Assembly (NCBI GenBank): GCA_964057225.1
Contig: OZ059894.1
Span: forward strand, 19,126,476-19,190,475
DNA: 64,000 nucleotides
Reading direction: 5' to 3'
Origin: Auanema rhodensis
Taxonomy: Eukaryota > Nematoda > Chromadorea > Rhabditida > Rhabditidae
Both the position numbers and the translations under genes were made by a program. The notes beneath the pieces are model-generated. The model was not told where the DNA came from, made no database searches, and saw only the letters and a program-made list of their open reading frames with translations. Positions 13,690 to 27,246 of the stretch are shown here, piece after piece. Position 1 is the stretch's first letter; each line of letters starts with the position of its first letter.

Positions 13690-15795
13690 GATCGACGCAG
13701 CTTAAAAATCCGCATCGAATGCACTATACTACATTGAGAAACGCTTAATACAAAAATTAGTTATAATCGTTTGAAAATAGATGCATTAGTGTATGTTGAG
13801 TTTCCATGTACACTCAACATTGCTTCCAAAAACATTTTGACAAAAATTTTTTCGAAAAATTTCAAATTAAATTAGCAAAAAGTAGATGTTTTTAGATTCC
13901 ATTTTTTAAGGCAAAGACGATGGACAATGTTATTCAACGAAAAAATTGATTCTTCAGGGTTAAAATCGAGGATTTAAGTGTGAACTTATATCAGTTGATA
14001 TTTCGGTGCATTTTTAAGCTAGCGCAAATCTGATAACACAGATCGACGCAGCTTAAAAATCCGCATCGAATGCACTATACTACATTGAGAAACGCTTGAT
14101 ACAGAAATTAGTTATGATCGTTTGAAAAATGATGCATTAGTGTATGTTGAGTTTCCATGTACACTCAACATTGCTTCCAAAAACATTTTGACAAAAATTT
14201 TTTCGAAACATTTCAAAATAAATTAGGAAAAAACAGATGTTTTTAGATTCCTGTTTTCAAAGCAAAGACGATGGACAATGTTATTCAACGAAAAAATTAA
14301 TTCTTCAGGGTGAAAATCGAGGATATAAGTGTGAACTTATATCAGTTGCTATCTCGGTGCATTTTTAAGCTAGCGCTAATCTGATAACACAGATCGACGC
14401 AGCTTAAAAATCCGCATCGAATGCACTATACTACATTGAGAAACGCTTAATACAAAAATTAGTTATGATCGTTTGAAAAATGATGCATTAGTGTATGTTG
14501 AGTTTCCATGTACACTCAACATTGCTTCCAAAAACATTTTGACAAAAATTTTTTCGAAAAATTTCAAAATAATTTAGCAAAAAGTAGATGTTTTTAGATT
14601 CCATTTTTTAAGGCAAAGACGATGGACAATGTTATTCAACGAAAAAATTGATTCTTCAGGGTTAAAATCGAGGATATAAGTGTGAACTTATATCAGTTGA
14701 TATCTCGGTGCATTTTTAAGCTAGCGCAAATCTGATAACACAGATCGACGCAGCTTACAAATCCGCATCGAATGCACTATACTACATTGAGAAACGCTTA
14801 ATACAAAAATTAGTTATGATCGTTTGAAAAATGATGCATTAGTGTATGTTGAGTTTCCATGTACACTCAACATTGCTTCCAAAAACATTTTGACAAAAAT
14901 TTTTTCGAAAAATTTCAAATTAAATTAGCAAAAAGTAGATGTTTTTAGATTCCATTTTTTAAGGCAAAGACGATGGACAATGTTATTCAACGAAAAAATT
15001 GATTCTTCAGGGTTAAAATCGAGGATATAAGTGTGAACTTATATCAGTTGATATCTCGGTGCATTTTTAAGCTAGCGCAAATCTGATAACACAGATCGAC
15101 GCAGCTTAAAAATCCGCATCGAATGCACTATACTACATTGAGAAACGCTTGATACAGAAATTAGTTATGATCGTTTGAAAAATGATGCATTAGTGTATGT
15201 TGAGTTTCCATGTACACTCAACATTGCTTCCAAAAACATTTTGACAAAAATTTTTTCGAAACATTTCAAAATAAATTAGGAAAAAACAGATGTTTTTAGA
15301 TTCCTGTTTTCAAAGCAAAGACGATGGACAATGTTATTCAACGAAAAAATTAATTCTTCAGGGTGAAAATCGAGGATATAAGTGTGAACTTATATCAGTT
15401 GCTATCTCGGTGCATTTTTAAGCTAGCGCTAATCTGATAACACAGATCGACGCAGCTTAAAAATCCGCATCGAATGCACTATACTACATTGAGAAACGCT
15501 TAATACAAAAATTAGTTATGATCGTTTGAAAAATGATGCATTAGTGTATGTTGAGTTTCCATGTACACTCAACATTGCTTCCAAAAACATTTTGACAAAA
15601 GTTTTTTCGAAAAATTTCAGAATAATTTAGCAAAAAATAGATGTTTTTAGATTCCTTTTTTCAAGGCAAAGACGATGGACAATGTTATTCAACGAAAAAA
15701 TTAATTCTTCAGGGTGAAAATCGAGGATATAAGTGTGAACTTATATCAGTTGATATCTCGGTGCATTTTTAAGCTAGCGCAAATCTGATAACACA
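13690..15795 (+). repeat. 3-monomer repeat (1053 bp), two copies
   Basis: The 'gatacagaaattag' units with 'caaagcaaag' start at 14041 and 15094, 1053 bp apart. Each is preceded by a 'ccattttttaagg'/'gggttaaaatcg' unit (13690 and 14743). The third units (14392, 15445) differ, so conversion has affected one copy. The unit at 13690 has extra private changes ('gatttaag', 'tatttcgg'). Confidence 0.7.
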
Positions 15796-16848
15796 GATCG
15801 ACGCAGCTTAAAAATCCGCATCGAATGCACTATACTACATTGAGAAACGCTTAATACAAAAATTAGTTATGATCGTTTGAAAAATGATGCATTAGTGTAT
15901 GTTGAGTTTCCATGTACACTCAACATTGCTTCCAAAAACATTTTGACAAAAATTTTTTCGAAAAATTTCAAAATAATTTAGCAAAAAGTAGATGTTTTTA
16001 AATTCCTTTTTTCAAGGCAAAGACGATGGACAATGTTATTCAACGATAAAATTAATTCTTCAGGGTGAAAAGCGAGGATATAAGTGTGAACTTATATCAG
16101 TTGATATCTCGGTGCATTTTTAAGCTAGCGCAAATCTGATAACACAGATCGACGCAGCTTACAAATCCGCATCGAATGCACTATACTACATTGAGAAACG
16201 CTTAATACAAAAATTAGTTATGATCGTTTGAAAAATGATGCATTAGTGTATGTTGAGTTTCCATGTACACTCAACATTGCTTCCAAAAACATTTTGACAA
16301 AAATTTTTTCGAAACATTTCAAAATAAATTAGGAAAAAACAGATGTTTTTAGATTCCTTTTTTCAAGGCAAAGACGATGGACAATGTTATTCAACGAAAA
16401 AATTAATTCTTCAGGGTGAAAATCGAGGATATAAGTGTGAACTTATATCAGTTGATATCTCGGTGCATTTTTAAGCTAGCGCAAATCTGATAACACAGAT
16501 CGACGCAGCTTAAAAATCCGCATCGAATGCACTATACTACATTGAGAAACGCTTAATACAAAAATTAGTTATGATCGTTTGAAAAATGATGCATTAGTGT
16601 ATGTTGAGTTTCCATGTACACTCAACATTGCTTCCAAAAACATTTTGACAAAAATTTTTTCGAAAAATTTCAAAATAATTTAGCAAAAAGTAAATGTTTT
16701 TAGATTCCTTTTTTTAAGGCAAAGACGATGGACAATGTTATTCAACGAAAAAATTGATTCTTCAGGGTGAAAATCGAGGATAAAAGTGTGAACTTATATC
16801 AGTTGATATCTGGGTGCATTTTTAAGCTAGCGCAAATCTGATAACACA

Positions 16849-18252
16849 GATCGACGCAGCTTAAAAATCCGCATCGAATGCACTATACTACATTGAGAAA
16901 CGCTTAATACAAAAATTAGTTATGATCGTTTGAAAAATGATGCATTAGTGTATGTTGAGTTTCCATGTACACTCAACATTGCTTCCAAAAACATTTTGAC
17001 AAAAATTTTTTCGAAAAATTTCAAAATAATTTAGCAAAAAGTAGATGTTTTTAGATTCCTTTTTTCAAGGCAAAGACGATGGACAATGTTATTCAACGAA
17101 AAAATTAATTCTTCAGGGTGAAAATCGAGGATATAAGTGTGAACTTATATCAGTTGATATCTGGGTGCATTTTTAAGCTAGCGCAAATCTGATAACACAG
17201 ATCGACGCAGCTTAAAAATCCGCATCGAATGCACTATACTACATTGAGAAACGCTTAATACAAAAATTAGTTATGATCGTTTGAAAAATGATGCATTAGT
17301 GTATGTTGAGTTTCCATGTACACTCAACATTGCTTCCAAAAACATTTTGAAAAAAATTTTTTCGAAAAATTTCAAAATAAATTAGCAAAAAGTAGATGTT
17401 TTTAGATTCCATTTTTCAAGGCAAAGACGATGGACAATGTTATTCAACGAAAAAATTAATTCTTCAGGGTGAAAATCGAGGATATAAGTGTGAACTTATA
17501 TCAGTTGATATCTCGGTGCATTTTTAAGCTAGCGCAAATATGATAACACAGATCGACGCAGCTTAAAAATCCGCATCGAATGCACTATACTACATTGAGA
17601 AACGCTTAATACAAAAATTAGTTATGATCGTTTGAAAAATGATGCATTAGTGTATGTTGAGTTTCCATGTACACTCAACATTGCTTCCAAAAACATTTTG
17701 ACAAAAATTTTTTCGAAAAATTTCAAAATAATTTAGCAAAAAGTAGATGTTTTTAGATTCCTTTTTTCAAGGCAAAGACGATGGACAATGTTATTCAACG
17801 AAAAAATTAATTCTTCAGGGTGAAAATCGAGGATATAAGTGTGAACTTATATCAGTTGATATCTGGGTGCATTTTTAAGCTAGCGCAAATCTGATAACAC
17901 AGATCGACGCAGCTTAAAAATCCGCATCGAATGCACTATACTACATTGAGAAACGCTTAATACAAAAATTAGTTATGATCGTTTGAAAAATGATGCATTA
18001 GTGTATGTTGAGTTTCCATGTACACTCAACATTGCTTCCAAAAACATTTTGACAAAAATTTTTTCGAAAAATTTCAAAATAAATTAGCAAAAAGTAGATG
18101 TTTTTAGATTCCATTTTTCAAGGCAAAGACGATGGACAATGTTATTCAACGAAAAAATTAATTCTTCAGGGTGAAAATCGAGGATATAAGTGTGAACTTA
18201 TATCAGTTGATATCTCGGTGCATTTTTAAGCTAGCGCAAATATGATAACACA
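16849..18252 (+). repeat. Dimeric HOR (702 bp), two copies
   Basis: Units at 16849 and 17551 end with 'ctgggtgc'. Units at 17200 and 17902 have 'attccatttttcaagg', 'aaataaattag' and 'caaatatgat'. The alternation A-B-A-B has a 702-bp period. Confidence 0.75.
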
Positions 18253-20709
18253 GATCGACGCAGCTTAAAAATCCGCATCGAATGCACTATACTACATTGA
18301 GAAACGCTTAATACAAAAATTAGTTATGATCGTTTGAAAAATGATCCATTAGTGTATGTTGAGTTTCCATGTACACTCAACATTGCTTCCAAAAACATTT
18401 TGACAAAAATTTTTTCGAAAAATTTCAAAATAATTTAGCAAAAAGTAGATGTTTTTAGATTCCTTTTTTCAAGGCAAAGACGATGGACAATGTTATTCAA
18501 CGAAAAAATTAATTCTTCAGGGTGAAAATCGAGGATATAAGTGTGAACTTATATCAGTTGATATCTCGGTGCATTTTTAAGCTAGCGCAAATCTGATAAC
18601 ACAGATCGACGCAGCTTAAAAATCCGCATCGAATGCACTATACTACATTGAGAAACGCTTAATACACAAATTAGTTATGATCGTTTGAAAAATGATGCAT
18701 TAGTGTATGTTGAGTTTCCATGTACACTCAACATTGCTTCCAAAAACATTTTGACAAACATTTTTTCGAAAAATTTCAAAATAAATTAGCAAAAAGTAGA
18801 TGTTTTTAGATTCCTTTTTTCAAGGCAAAGACGATGGACAATGTTATTCAACGAAAAAATTAATTCTTCAGGGTGAAAATCGAGGATATAAGTGTGAACT
18901 TATATCAGTTGATATCTCGGTGCATTTTTAAGCTAGCGCAAATCTGATAACACAGATCGACGCAGCTTAAAATTCCGCATCGAATGCACTATACTACATT
19001 GAGAAACGCTTAATACACAAATTAGTTATGATCGTTTGAAAAATGATGCATTAGTGTATGTTGAGTTTCCATGTACACTCAACATTGCTTCCAAAAACAT
19101 TTTGACAAACATTTTTTCGAAAAATTTCAAAATAAATTAGCAAAAAGTAGATGTTTTTAGATTCCTTTTTTCAAGGCAAAGACGATGGACAATGTTATTC
19201 AACGAAAAAATTAATTCTTCAGGGTGAAAATCGAGGATATAAGTGTGAACTTATATCAGTTGATATCTCGGTGCATTTTTAAGCTAGCGCAAATCTGATA
19301 ACACAGATCGACGCAGCTTAAAAATCCGCATCGAATGCACTATACTACATTGAGAAACGCTTAATACAAAAATTAGTTATGATCGTTTGAAAAATGATCC
19401 ATTAGTGTATGTTGAGTTTCCATGTACACTCAACATTGCTTCCAAAAACATTTTGACAAAAATTTTTTCAAAAAATTTCAGAATAAATTAGCAAAAAGTA
19501 GATGTTTTTAGATTCCTTTTTTCAAGACAAAGACGATGGACAATGTTATTCAACGAAAAAATTAATTCTTCAGGGTGAAAATCGAGGATATAAGTGTGAA
19601 CTTATATCAGTTGATATCTCGGTGCATTTTTAAGCTAGCGCAAATCTGATAACACAGATCGACGCAGCTTAAAAATCCGCATCGAATGCACTATACTACA
19701 TTGAGAAACGCTTAATACAAAAATTAATTATGATCGTTTGAAAAATGATGCATTAGTGTATGTTGAGTTTCCATGTACACTCAACATTGCTTCCAAAAAC
19801 ATTTTGACAAACATTTTTTCGAAAAATTTCAAAATAAATTAGCAAAAAGTAGATGTTTTTAGATTCCTTTTTTCAAGGCAAAGACGATGGACAATGTTAT
19901 TCAACGAAAAAATTAATTCTTCAGGGTGAAAATCGAGGATATAAGTGTGAACTTATATCAGTTGATATCTCGGTGCATTTTTAAGCTAGCGCAAATCTGA
20001 TAACACAGATCGACGCAGCTCAAAAATCCGCATCGAATACACTATACTACATTGAGAAACGCTTAATACAAAAATTAGTTATGATCGTTTGAAAAATGAT
20101 CCATTAGTGTATGTTGAGTTTCCATGTACACTCAACATTGCTTCCAAAAACATTTTGACAAAAATTTTTTCAAAAAATTTCAGAATAAATTAGCAAAAAG
20201 TAGATGTTTTTAGATTCCTTTTTTCAAGACAAAGACGATGGACAATGTTATTCAACGAAAAAATTAATTCTTCAGGGTGAAAATCGAGGATATAAGTGTG
20301 AACTTATATCAGTTGATATCTCGGTGCATTTTTAAGCTAGCGCAAATCTGATAACACAGATCGACGCAGCTTAAAAATCCGCATCGAATGCACTATACTA
20401 CATTGAGAAACGCTTAATACAAAAATTAGTTATGATCGTTTGAAAAATGATGCATTAGTGTATGTTGAGTTTCCATGTACACTCAACATTGCTTCCAAAA
20501 ACATTTTGACAAAAATTTTTTCAAAAAATTTCAGAATAAATTAGCAAAAAGTAGATGTTTTTAGATTCCTTTTTTCAAGACAAAGACGATGGACAATGTT
20601 ATTCAACGAAAAAATTAATTCTTCAGGGTGAAAATCGAGGATATAAGTGTGAACTTATATCAGTTGATATCTCGGTGCATTTTTAAGCTAGCGCAAATCT
20701 GATAACACA

Positions 20710-22687
20710 GATCGACGCAGCTTAAAAATCCGCATCGAATGCACCATACTACATTGAGAAACGCTCAATACAAAAATTAGTTATGATCGTTTGAAAAATG
20801 ATGCATTAGTGTATGTTGAGTTTCCATGTACACTCAACATTGCTTCCAAAAACATTTTGACAAAAATTTTTTCGAAAAATTTCAAAATAATTTAGCAAAA
20901 AGTAGATGTTTTTAGATTCCTTTTTTCAAGGCAAAGACGATGGACAATGTTATTCAACGAAAAAATTAATTCTTCAGGGTGAAAATCGAGGATATAAGTG
21001 TGAACTTATATCATTTGATATCTGGGTGCATTTTTAAGCTAGCGCAAATCTGATAACACAGATCGACGCAGCTTAAAAATCCGCATCGAATGCACTATAC
21101 TACATTGAGAAACGCTTAATACAAAAATTAGTTATGATCGTTTGAAAAATGATGCATTAGTGTATGTTGAGTTTCCATGTACACTCAACATTGCTTCCAA
21201 AAACATTTTGACAAAAATTTTTTCGAAAAATTTCAAAATAAATTAGCAAAAAGTAGATGTTTTTAGATTCCTTTTTGTAAGGCAAAGACGATGGACAATG
21301 TTATTCAACGAAAAAATTAATTCTTCAGGGTGAAAATCGAGGATATAAGTGTGAACTTATATCAGTTGATATCTCGGTGCATTTTTAAGCTAGCGCAAAT
21401 CTGATAACACAGATCGACGCAGCTTACAAATCCGCATCGAATGCACTATACTACATTGAGAAACGCTTAATACAAAAATTAGTTATGATCGTTTGAAAAA
21501 TGATGCATTAGTGTATGTTGAGTTTCCATGTACACTCAACATTGCTTCCAAAAACATTTTGACAAAAATTTTTTCGAAACATTTCAAAATAAATTAGGAA
21601 AAAACAGATGTTTTTAGATTCCTTTTTTCAAGGCAAAGACGATGGACAATGTTATTCAACGAAAAAATTAATTCTTCAGGGTGAAAATCGAGGATATAAG
21701 TGTGAACTTATATCAGTTGATATCTCGGTGCATTTTTAAGCTAGCGCAAATCTGATAACACAGATCGACGCAGCTTAAAAATCCGCATCGAATGCACTAT
21801 ACTACATTGAGAAACGCTTAATACAAAAATTAGTTATGATCGTTTGAAAAATGATGCATTAGTGTATGTTGAGTTTCCATGTACACTCAACATTGCTTCC
21901 AAAAACATTTTGACAAAAATTTTTTCGAAACATTTCGAAATAAATTAGCAAAAAACAGATGTTTTTAGATTCCTTTTTTCAAGGCAAAGACGATGGACAA
22001 TGTTATTCAACGAAAAAATTAATTCTTCAGGGTGAAAATCGAGGATATAAGTGTGAACTTATATCAGTTGATATCTCGGTGCATTTTTAAGCTAGCGCAA
22101 ATCTGATAACACAGATCGACGCAGCTTAAAAATCCGCATCGAATGCAGTATACTACATTGAGAAACGCTTAATACAAAAATTAGTTATGATCGTTTGAAA
22201 AATGATGCATTAGTGTATGTTGAGTTTCCATGTACACTCAACATTGCTTCCAAAAACATTTTGACAAAAATTTTTTCGAAACATTTCAAAATAAATTAGG
22301 AAAAAACAGATGTTTTTAGATTCCTTTTTTCAAGGCAAAGACGATGGACAATGTTATTCAACGAAAAAATTAATTCTTCAGGGTGAAAATCGAGGATATA
22401 AGTGTGAACTTATATCAGTTGATATCTCGGTGCATTTTTAAGCTAGCGCAAATCTGATAACACAGATCGACGCAGCTTAAAAATCCGCATCGAATGCAGT
22501 ATACTACATTGAGAAACGCTTAATACAAAAATTAGTTATGATCGTTTGAAAAATGATGCATTAGTGTATGTTGAGTTTCCATGTACACTCAACATTGCTT
22601 CCAAAAACATTTTGACAAAAATTTTTTCGAAACATTTCAAAATAAATTAGCAAAAAACAGATGTTTTTAGATTCCTTTTTTCAAGGC
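20710..22687 (+). repeat. Forward flank that shares its variants with the inverted block
   Basis: Consecutive units carry 'cgctcaatac' (20710), 'cctttttgtaagg' (21061), 'cttacaaatcc' with 'aaattaggaaaaaacag' (21412), 'catttcgaaataaattagc' (21763), and 'gcagtatac' (22114 and 22465). These markers are rare or absent elsewhere in the forward strand but fill the inverted block that follows. The last unit stops after monomer position 223, at 22687. Confidence 0.85.
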
Positions 22688-22695
22688 TACTGATA
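22684..22695. other. Left inversion breakpoint
   Basis: The forward repeat ends at 'caaggc' (monomer position 223, base 22687). The reverse complement begins at 'actgatataag' (base 22689), corresponding to monomer position 306. The T at 22688 fits neither side, so it is an inserted base or a substitution at the junction. Microhomology is one base at most. Confidence 0.9.
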
Positions 22696-25600
22696 TAAGT
22701 TCACACTTATATCCTCGATTTTCACCCTGAAGAATTAATTTTTTCGTTGAATAACATTGTCCATCGTCTTTGCCTTGAAAAAAGGAATCTAAAAACATCT
22801 GTTTTTTCCTAATTTATTTTGAAATGTTTCGAAAAAATTTTTGTCAAAATGTTTTTGGAAGCAATGTTGAGTGTACATGGAAACTCAACATACACTAATG
22901 CATCATTTTTCAAACGATCATAACTAATTTTTGTATTAAGCGTTTCTCAATGTAGTATAGTGCATTCGATGCGGATTTGTAAGCTGCGTCGATCTGTGTT
23001 ATCAGATTTGCGCTAGCTTAAAAATGCACCGAGATATCAACTGATATAAGTTCACACTTATATCCTCGATTTTCACCCTGAAGAATTAATTTTTTCGTTG
23101 AATAACATTGTCCATCGTCTTTGCCTTACAAAAAGGAATCTAAAAACATCTACTTTTTGCTAATTTATTTTGAAATTTTTCGAAAAAATTTTTGTCAAAA
23201 TGTTTTTGGAAGCAATGTTGAGTGTACATGGAAACTCAACATACACTAATGCATCATTTTTCAAACGATCATAACTAATTTTTGTATTGAGCGTTTCTCA
23301 ATGTAGTATAGTGCATTCGATGCGGATTTTTAAGCTGCGTCGATCTGTGTTATCAGATTTGCGCTAGCTTAAAAATGCACCGAGATAGCAACTGATATAA
23401 GTTCACACTTATATCCTCGATTTTCACCCTGAAGAATTAATTTTTTCGTTGAATAACATTGTCCATCGTCTTTGCCTTGAAAAAAGGAATCTAAAAACAT
23501 CTGTTTTTTGCTAATTTATTTCGAAATGTTTCGAAAAAATTTTTGTCAAAATGTTTTTGGAAGCAATGTTGAGTGTACATGGAAACTCAACATACACTAA
23601 TGCATCATTTTTCAAACGATCATAACTAATTTTTGTATTAAGCGTTTCTCAATGTAGTATAGTGCATTCGATGCGGATTTTTAAGCTGCGTCGATCTGTG
23701 TTATCAGATTTGCGCTAGCTTAAAAATGCACCGAGATATCAACTGATATAAGTTCACACTTATATCCTCGATTTTCACCCTGAAGAATTAATTTTTTCGT
23801 TGAATAACATTGTCCATCGTCTTTGCCTTGAAAAAAGGAATCTAAAAACATCTGTTTTTTCCTAATTTATTTTGAAATGTTTCGAAAAAATTTTTGTCAA
23901 AATGTTTTTGGAAGCAATGTTGAGTGTACATGGAAACTCAACATACACTAATGCATCATTTTTCAAACGATCATAACTAATTTTTGTATTAAGCGTTTCT
24001 CAATGTAGTATACTGCATTCGATGCGGATTTTTAAGCTGCGTCGATCTGTGTTATCAGATTTGCGCTAGCTTAAAAATGCACCGAGATATCAACTGATAT
24101 AAGTTCACACTTATATCCTCGATTTTCACCCTGAAGAATTAATTTTTTCGTTGAATAACATTGTCCATCGTCTTTGCCTTGAAAAAAGGAATCTAAAAAC
24201 ATCTGTTTTTTGCTAATTTATTTCGAAATGTTTCGAAAAAATTTTTGTCAAAATGTTTTTGGAAGCAATGTTGAGTGTACATGGAAACTCAACATACACT
24301 AATGCATCATTTTTCAAACGATCATAACTAATTTTTGTATTAAGCGTTTCTCAATGTAGTATAGTGCATTCGATGCGGATTTTTAAGCTGCGTCGATCTG
24401 TGTTATCAGATTTGCGCTAGCTTAAAAATGCACCGAGATATCAACTGATATAAGTTCACACTTATATCCTCGATTTTCACCCTGAAGAATTAATTTTTTC
24501 GTTGAATAACATTGTCCATCGTCTTTGCCTTGAAAAAAGGAATCTAAAAACATCTGTTTTTTGCTAATTTATTTCGAAATGTTTCGAAAAAATTTTTGTC
24601 AAAATGTTTTTGGAAGCAATGTTGAGTGTACATGGAAACTCAACATACACTAATGCATCATTTTTCAAACGATCATAACTAATTTTTGTATTAAGCGTTT
24701 CTCAATGTAGTATAGTGCATTCGATGCGGATTTTTAAGCTGCGTCGATCTGTGTTATCAGATTTGCGCTAGCTTAAAAATGCACCGAGATATCAACTGAT
24801 ATAAGTTCACACTTATATCCTCGATTTTCACCCTGAAGAATTAATTTTTTCGTTGAATAACATTGTCCATCGTCTTTGCCTTGAAAAAAGGAATCTAAAA
24901 ACATCTGTTTTTTCCTAATTTATTTTGAAATGTTTCGAAAAAATTTTTGTCAAAATGTTTTTGGAAGCAATGTTGAGTGTACATGGAAACTCAACATACA
25001 CTAATGCATCATTTTTCAAACGATCATAACTAATTTTTGTATTAAGCGTTTCTCAATGTAGTATAGTGCATTCGATGCGGATTTGTAAGCTGCGTCGATC
25101 TGTGTTATCAGATTTGCGCTAGCTTAAAAATGCACCGAGATATCAACTGATATAAGTTCACACTTATATCCTCGATTTTCACCCTGAAGAATTAATTTTT
25201 TCGTTGAATAACATTGTCCATCGTCTTTGCCTTGAAAAAAGGAATCTAAAAACATCTGTTTTTTCCTAATTTATTTTGAAATGTTTCGAAAAAATTTTTG
25301 TCAAAATGTTTTTGGAAGCAATGTTGAGTGTACATGGAAACTCAACATACACTAATGCATCATTTTTCAAACGATCATAACTAATTTTTGTATTAAGCGT
25401 TTCTCAATGTAGTATAGTGCATTCGATGCGGATTTTTAAGCTGCGTCGATCTGTGTTATCAGATTTGCGCTAGCTTAAAAATGCACCGAGATATCAACTG
25501 ATATAAGTTCACACTTATATCCTCGATTTTCACCCTGAAGAATTAATTTTTTCGTTGAATAACATTGTCCATCGTCTTTGCCTTGAAAAAAGGAATCTAA

Positions 25601-27240
25601 AAACATCTGTTTTTTGCTAATTTATTTCGAAATGTTTCGAAAAAATTTTTGTCAAAATGTTTTTGGAAGCAATGTTGAGTGTACATGGAAACTCAACATA
25701 CACTAATGCATCATTTTTCAAACGATCATAACTAATTTTTGTATTAAGCGTTTCTCAATGTAGTATAGTGCATTCGATGCGGATTTTTAAGCTGCGTCGA
25801 TCTGTGTTATCAGATTTGCGCTAGCTTAAAAATGCACCGAGATATCAACTGATATAAGTTCACACTTATATCCTCGATTTTCACCCTGAAGAATTAATTT
25901 TTTCGTTGAATAACATTGTCCATCGTCTTTGCCTTGAAAAAAGGAATCTAAAAACATCTGTTTTTTCCTAATTTATTTTGAAATGTTTCGAAAAAATTTT
26001 TGTCAAAATGTTTTTGGAAGCAATGTTGAGTGTACATGGAAACTCAACATACACTAATGCATCATTTTTCAAACGATCATAACTAATTTTTGTATTAAGC
26101 GTTTCTCAATGTAGTATAGTGCATTCGATGCGGATTTGTAAGCTGCGTCGATCTGTGTTATCAGATTTGCGCTAGCTTAAAAATGCACCGAGATATCAAC
26201 TGATATAAGTTCACACTTATATCCTCGATTTTCACCCTGAAGAATTAATTTTTTCGTTGAATAACATTGTCCATCGTCTTTGCCTTACAAAAAGGAATCT
26301 AAAAACATCTACTTTTTGCTAATTTATTTTGAAATTTTTCGAAAAAATTTTTGTCAAAATGTTTTTGGAAGCAATGTTGAGTGTACATGGAAACTCAACA
26401 TACACTAATGCATCATTTTTCAAACGATCATAACTAATTTTTGTATTGAGCGTTTCTCAATGTAGTATAGTGCATTCGATGCGGATTTTTAAGCTGCGTC
26501 GATCTGTGTTATCAGATTTGCGCTAGCTTAAAAATGCACCGAGATAGCAACTGATATAAGTTCACACTTATATCCTCGATTTTCACCCTGAAGAATTAAT
26601 TTTTTCGTTGAATAACATTGTCCATCGTCTTTGCCTTACAAAAAGGAATCTAAAAACATCTACTTTTTGCTAATTTATTTTGAAATTTTTCGAAAAAATT
26701 TTTGTCAAAATGTTTTTGGAAGCAATGTTGAGTGTACATGGAAACTCAACATACACTAATGCATCATTTTTCAAACGATCATAACTAATTTTTGTATTAA
26801 GCGTTTCTCAATGTAGTATAGTGCATTCGATGCGGATTTTTAAGCTGCGTCGATCTGTGTTATCAGATTTGCGCTAGCTTAAAAATGCACCGAGATAGCA
26901 ACTGATATAAGTTCACACTTATATCCTCGATTTTCACCCTGAAGAATTAATTTTTTCGTTGAATAACATTGTCCATCGTCTTTGCCTTACAAAAAGGAAT
27001 CTAAAAACATCTACTTTTTGCTAATTTATTTTGAAATTTTTCGAAAAAATTTTTGTCAAAATGTTTTTGGAAGCAATGTTGAGTGTACATGGAAACTCAA
27101 CATACACTAATGCATCATTTTTCAAACGATCATAACTAATTTTTGTATTGAGCGTTTCTCAATGTAGTATAGTGCATTCGATGCGGAGTTTTAAGCTGCG
27201 TCGATCTGTGTTATCAGATTTGCGCTAGCTTAAAAATGCA
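22688..27240 (-). repeat. Inverted satellite block, about 13 monomers
   Basis: The sequence here is the reverse complement of the satellite, for example 'gttgaataacattgtccatc' in place of the forward form. The landmark 'gctgcgtcgatc' repeats every 351 bp; the first and last copies are 4212 bp (12 periods) apart. Read on the minus strand, the units carry 'cgctcaatac', 'gtaagg', 'cttacaaatcc'/'aggaaaaaacag', 'cgaaataaattagc' and 'gcagtatac', all found just to the left in forward orientation. Internal order suggests its own amplification: three 'gtaagg' units in a row at the right end, and repeated alternation of 'agg' and 'agc' classes. It is either a genuine inverted duplication or an assembly fold-back. 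Confidence 0.95.
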
Positions 27241-27246
27241 AAAATT
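27235..27246. other. Right inversion breakpoint with 2-bp microhomology
   Basis: The inverted repeat reaches 'aaaaatgca' (complement of monomer position 318), and the forward repeat resumes at 'caaaaattag' (position 62). The bases CA at 27239-27240 fit both sides. This is typical of end joining or template switching, and it sets the forward phase so that the next full unit starts at 27529. Confidence 0.9.

Larger units (their letters stand above)
1..22687 (+). repeat. Left forward satellite block, 64 full monomers plus 223 bp
   Basis: Monomers start at 1 + 351n, and unit 65 starts at 22465 exactly as predicted, so there is no net indel in 64 units. The block is a patchwork of variant classes. 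Diagnostic examples are 'ttataatcg'/'gaaaatagatg', 'gatacagaaattag', 'caaaagttttttcg', 'gtaaatg', 'cttaaaattcc', 'cgcaactta'/'cgactgc', 'gatccattag' and 'ctgggtgc'. These classes recur in fixed order and form higher-order repeats. The block ends abruptly after monomer position 223, where the orientation switches. Confidence 0.97.

Noticed and set aside
21412-22687. Polyadenylation signal AATAAA in 'aaaataaattag'
   Set aside because: It is a class variant of 'aaaataatttag' and appears by one substitution in an A/T-rich tract without any transcript context.
22688-27240. Inverted block as a transposon with terminal inverted repeats
   Set aside because: Its contents are ordinary satellite in reverse; there is no target-site duplication, no terminal motif and no coding capacity.
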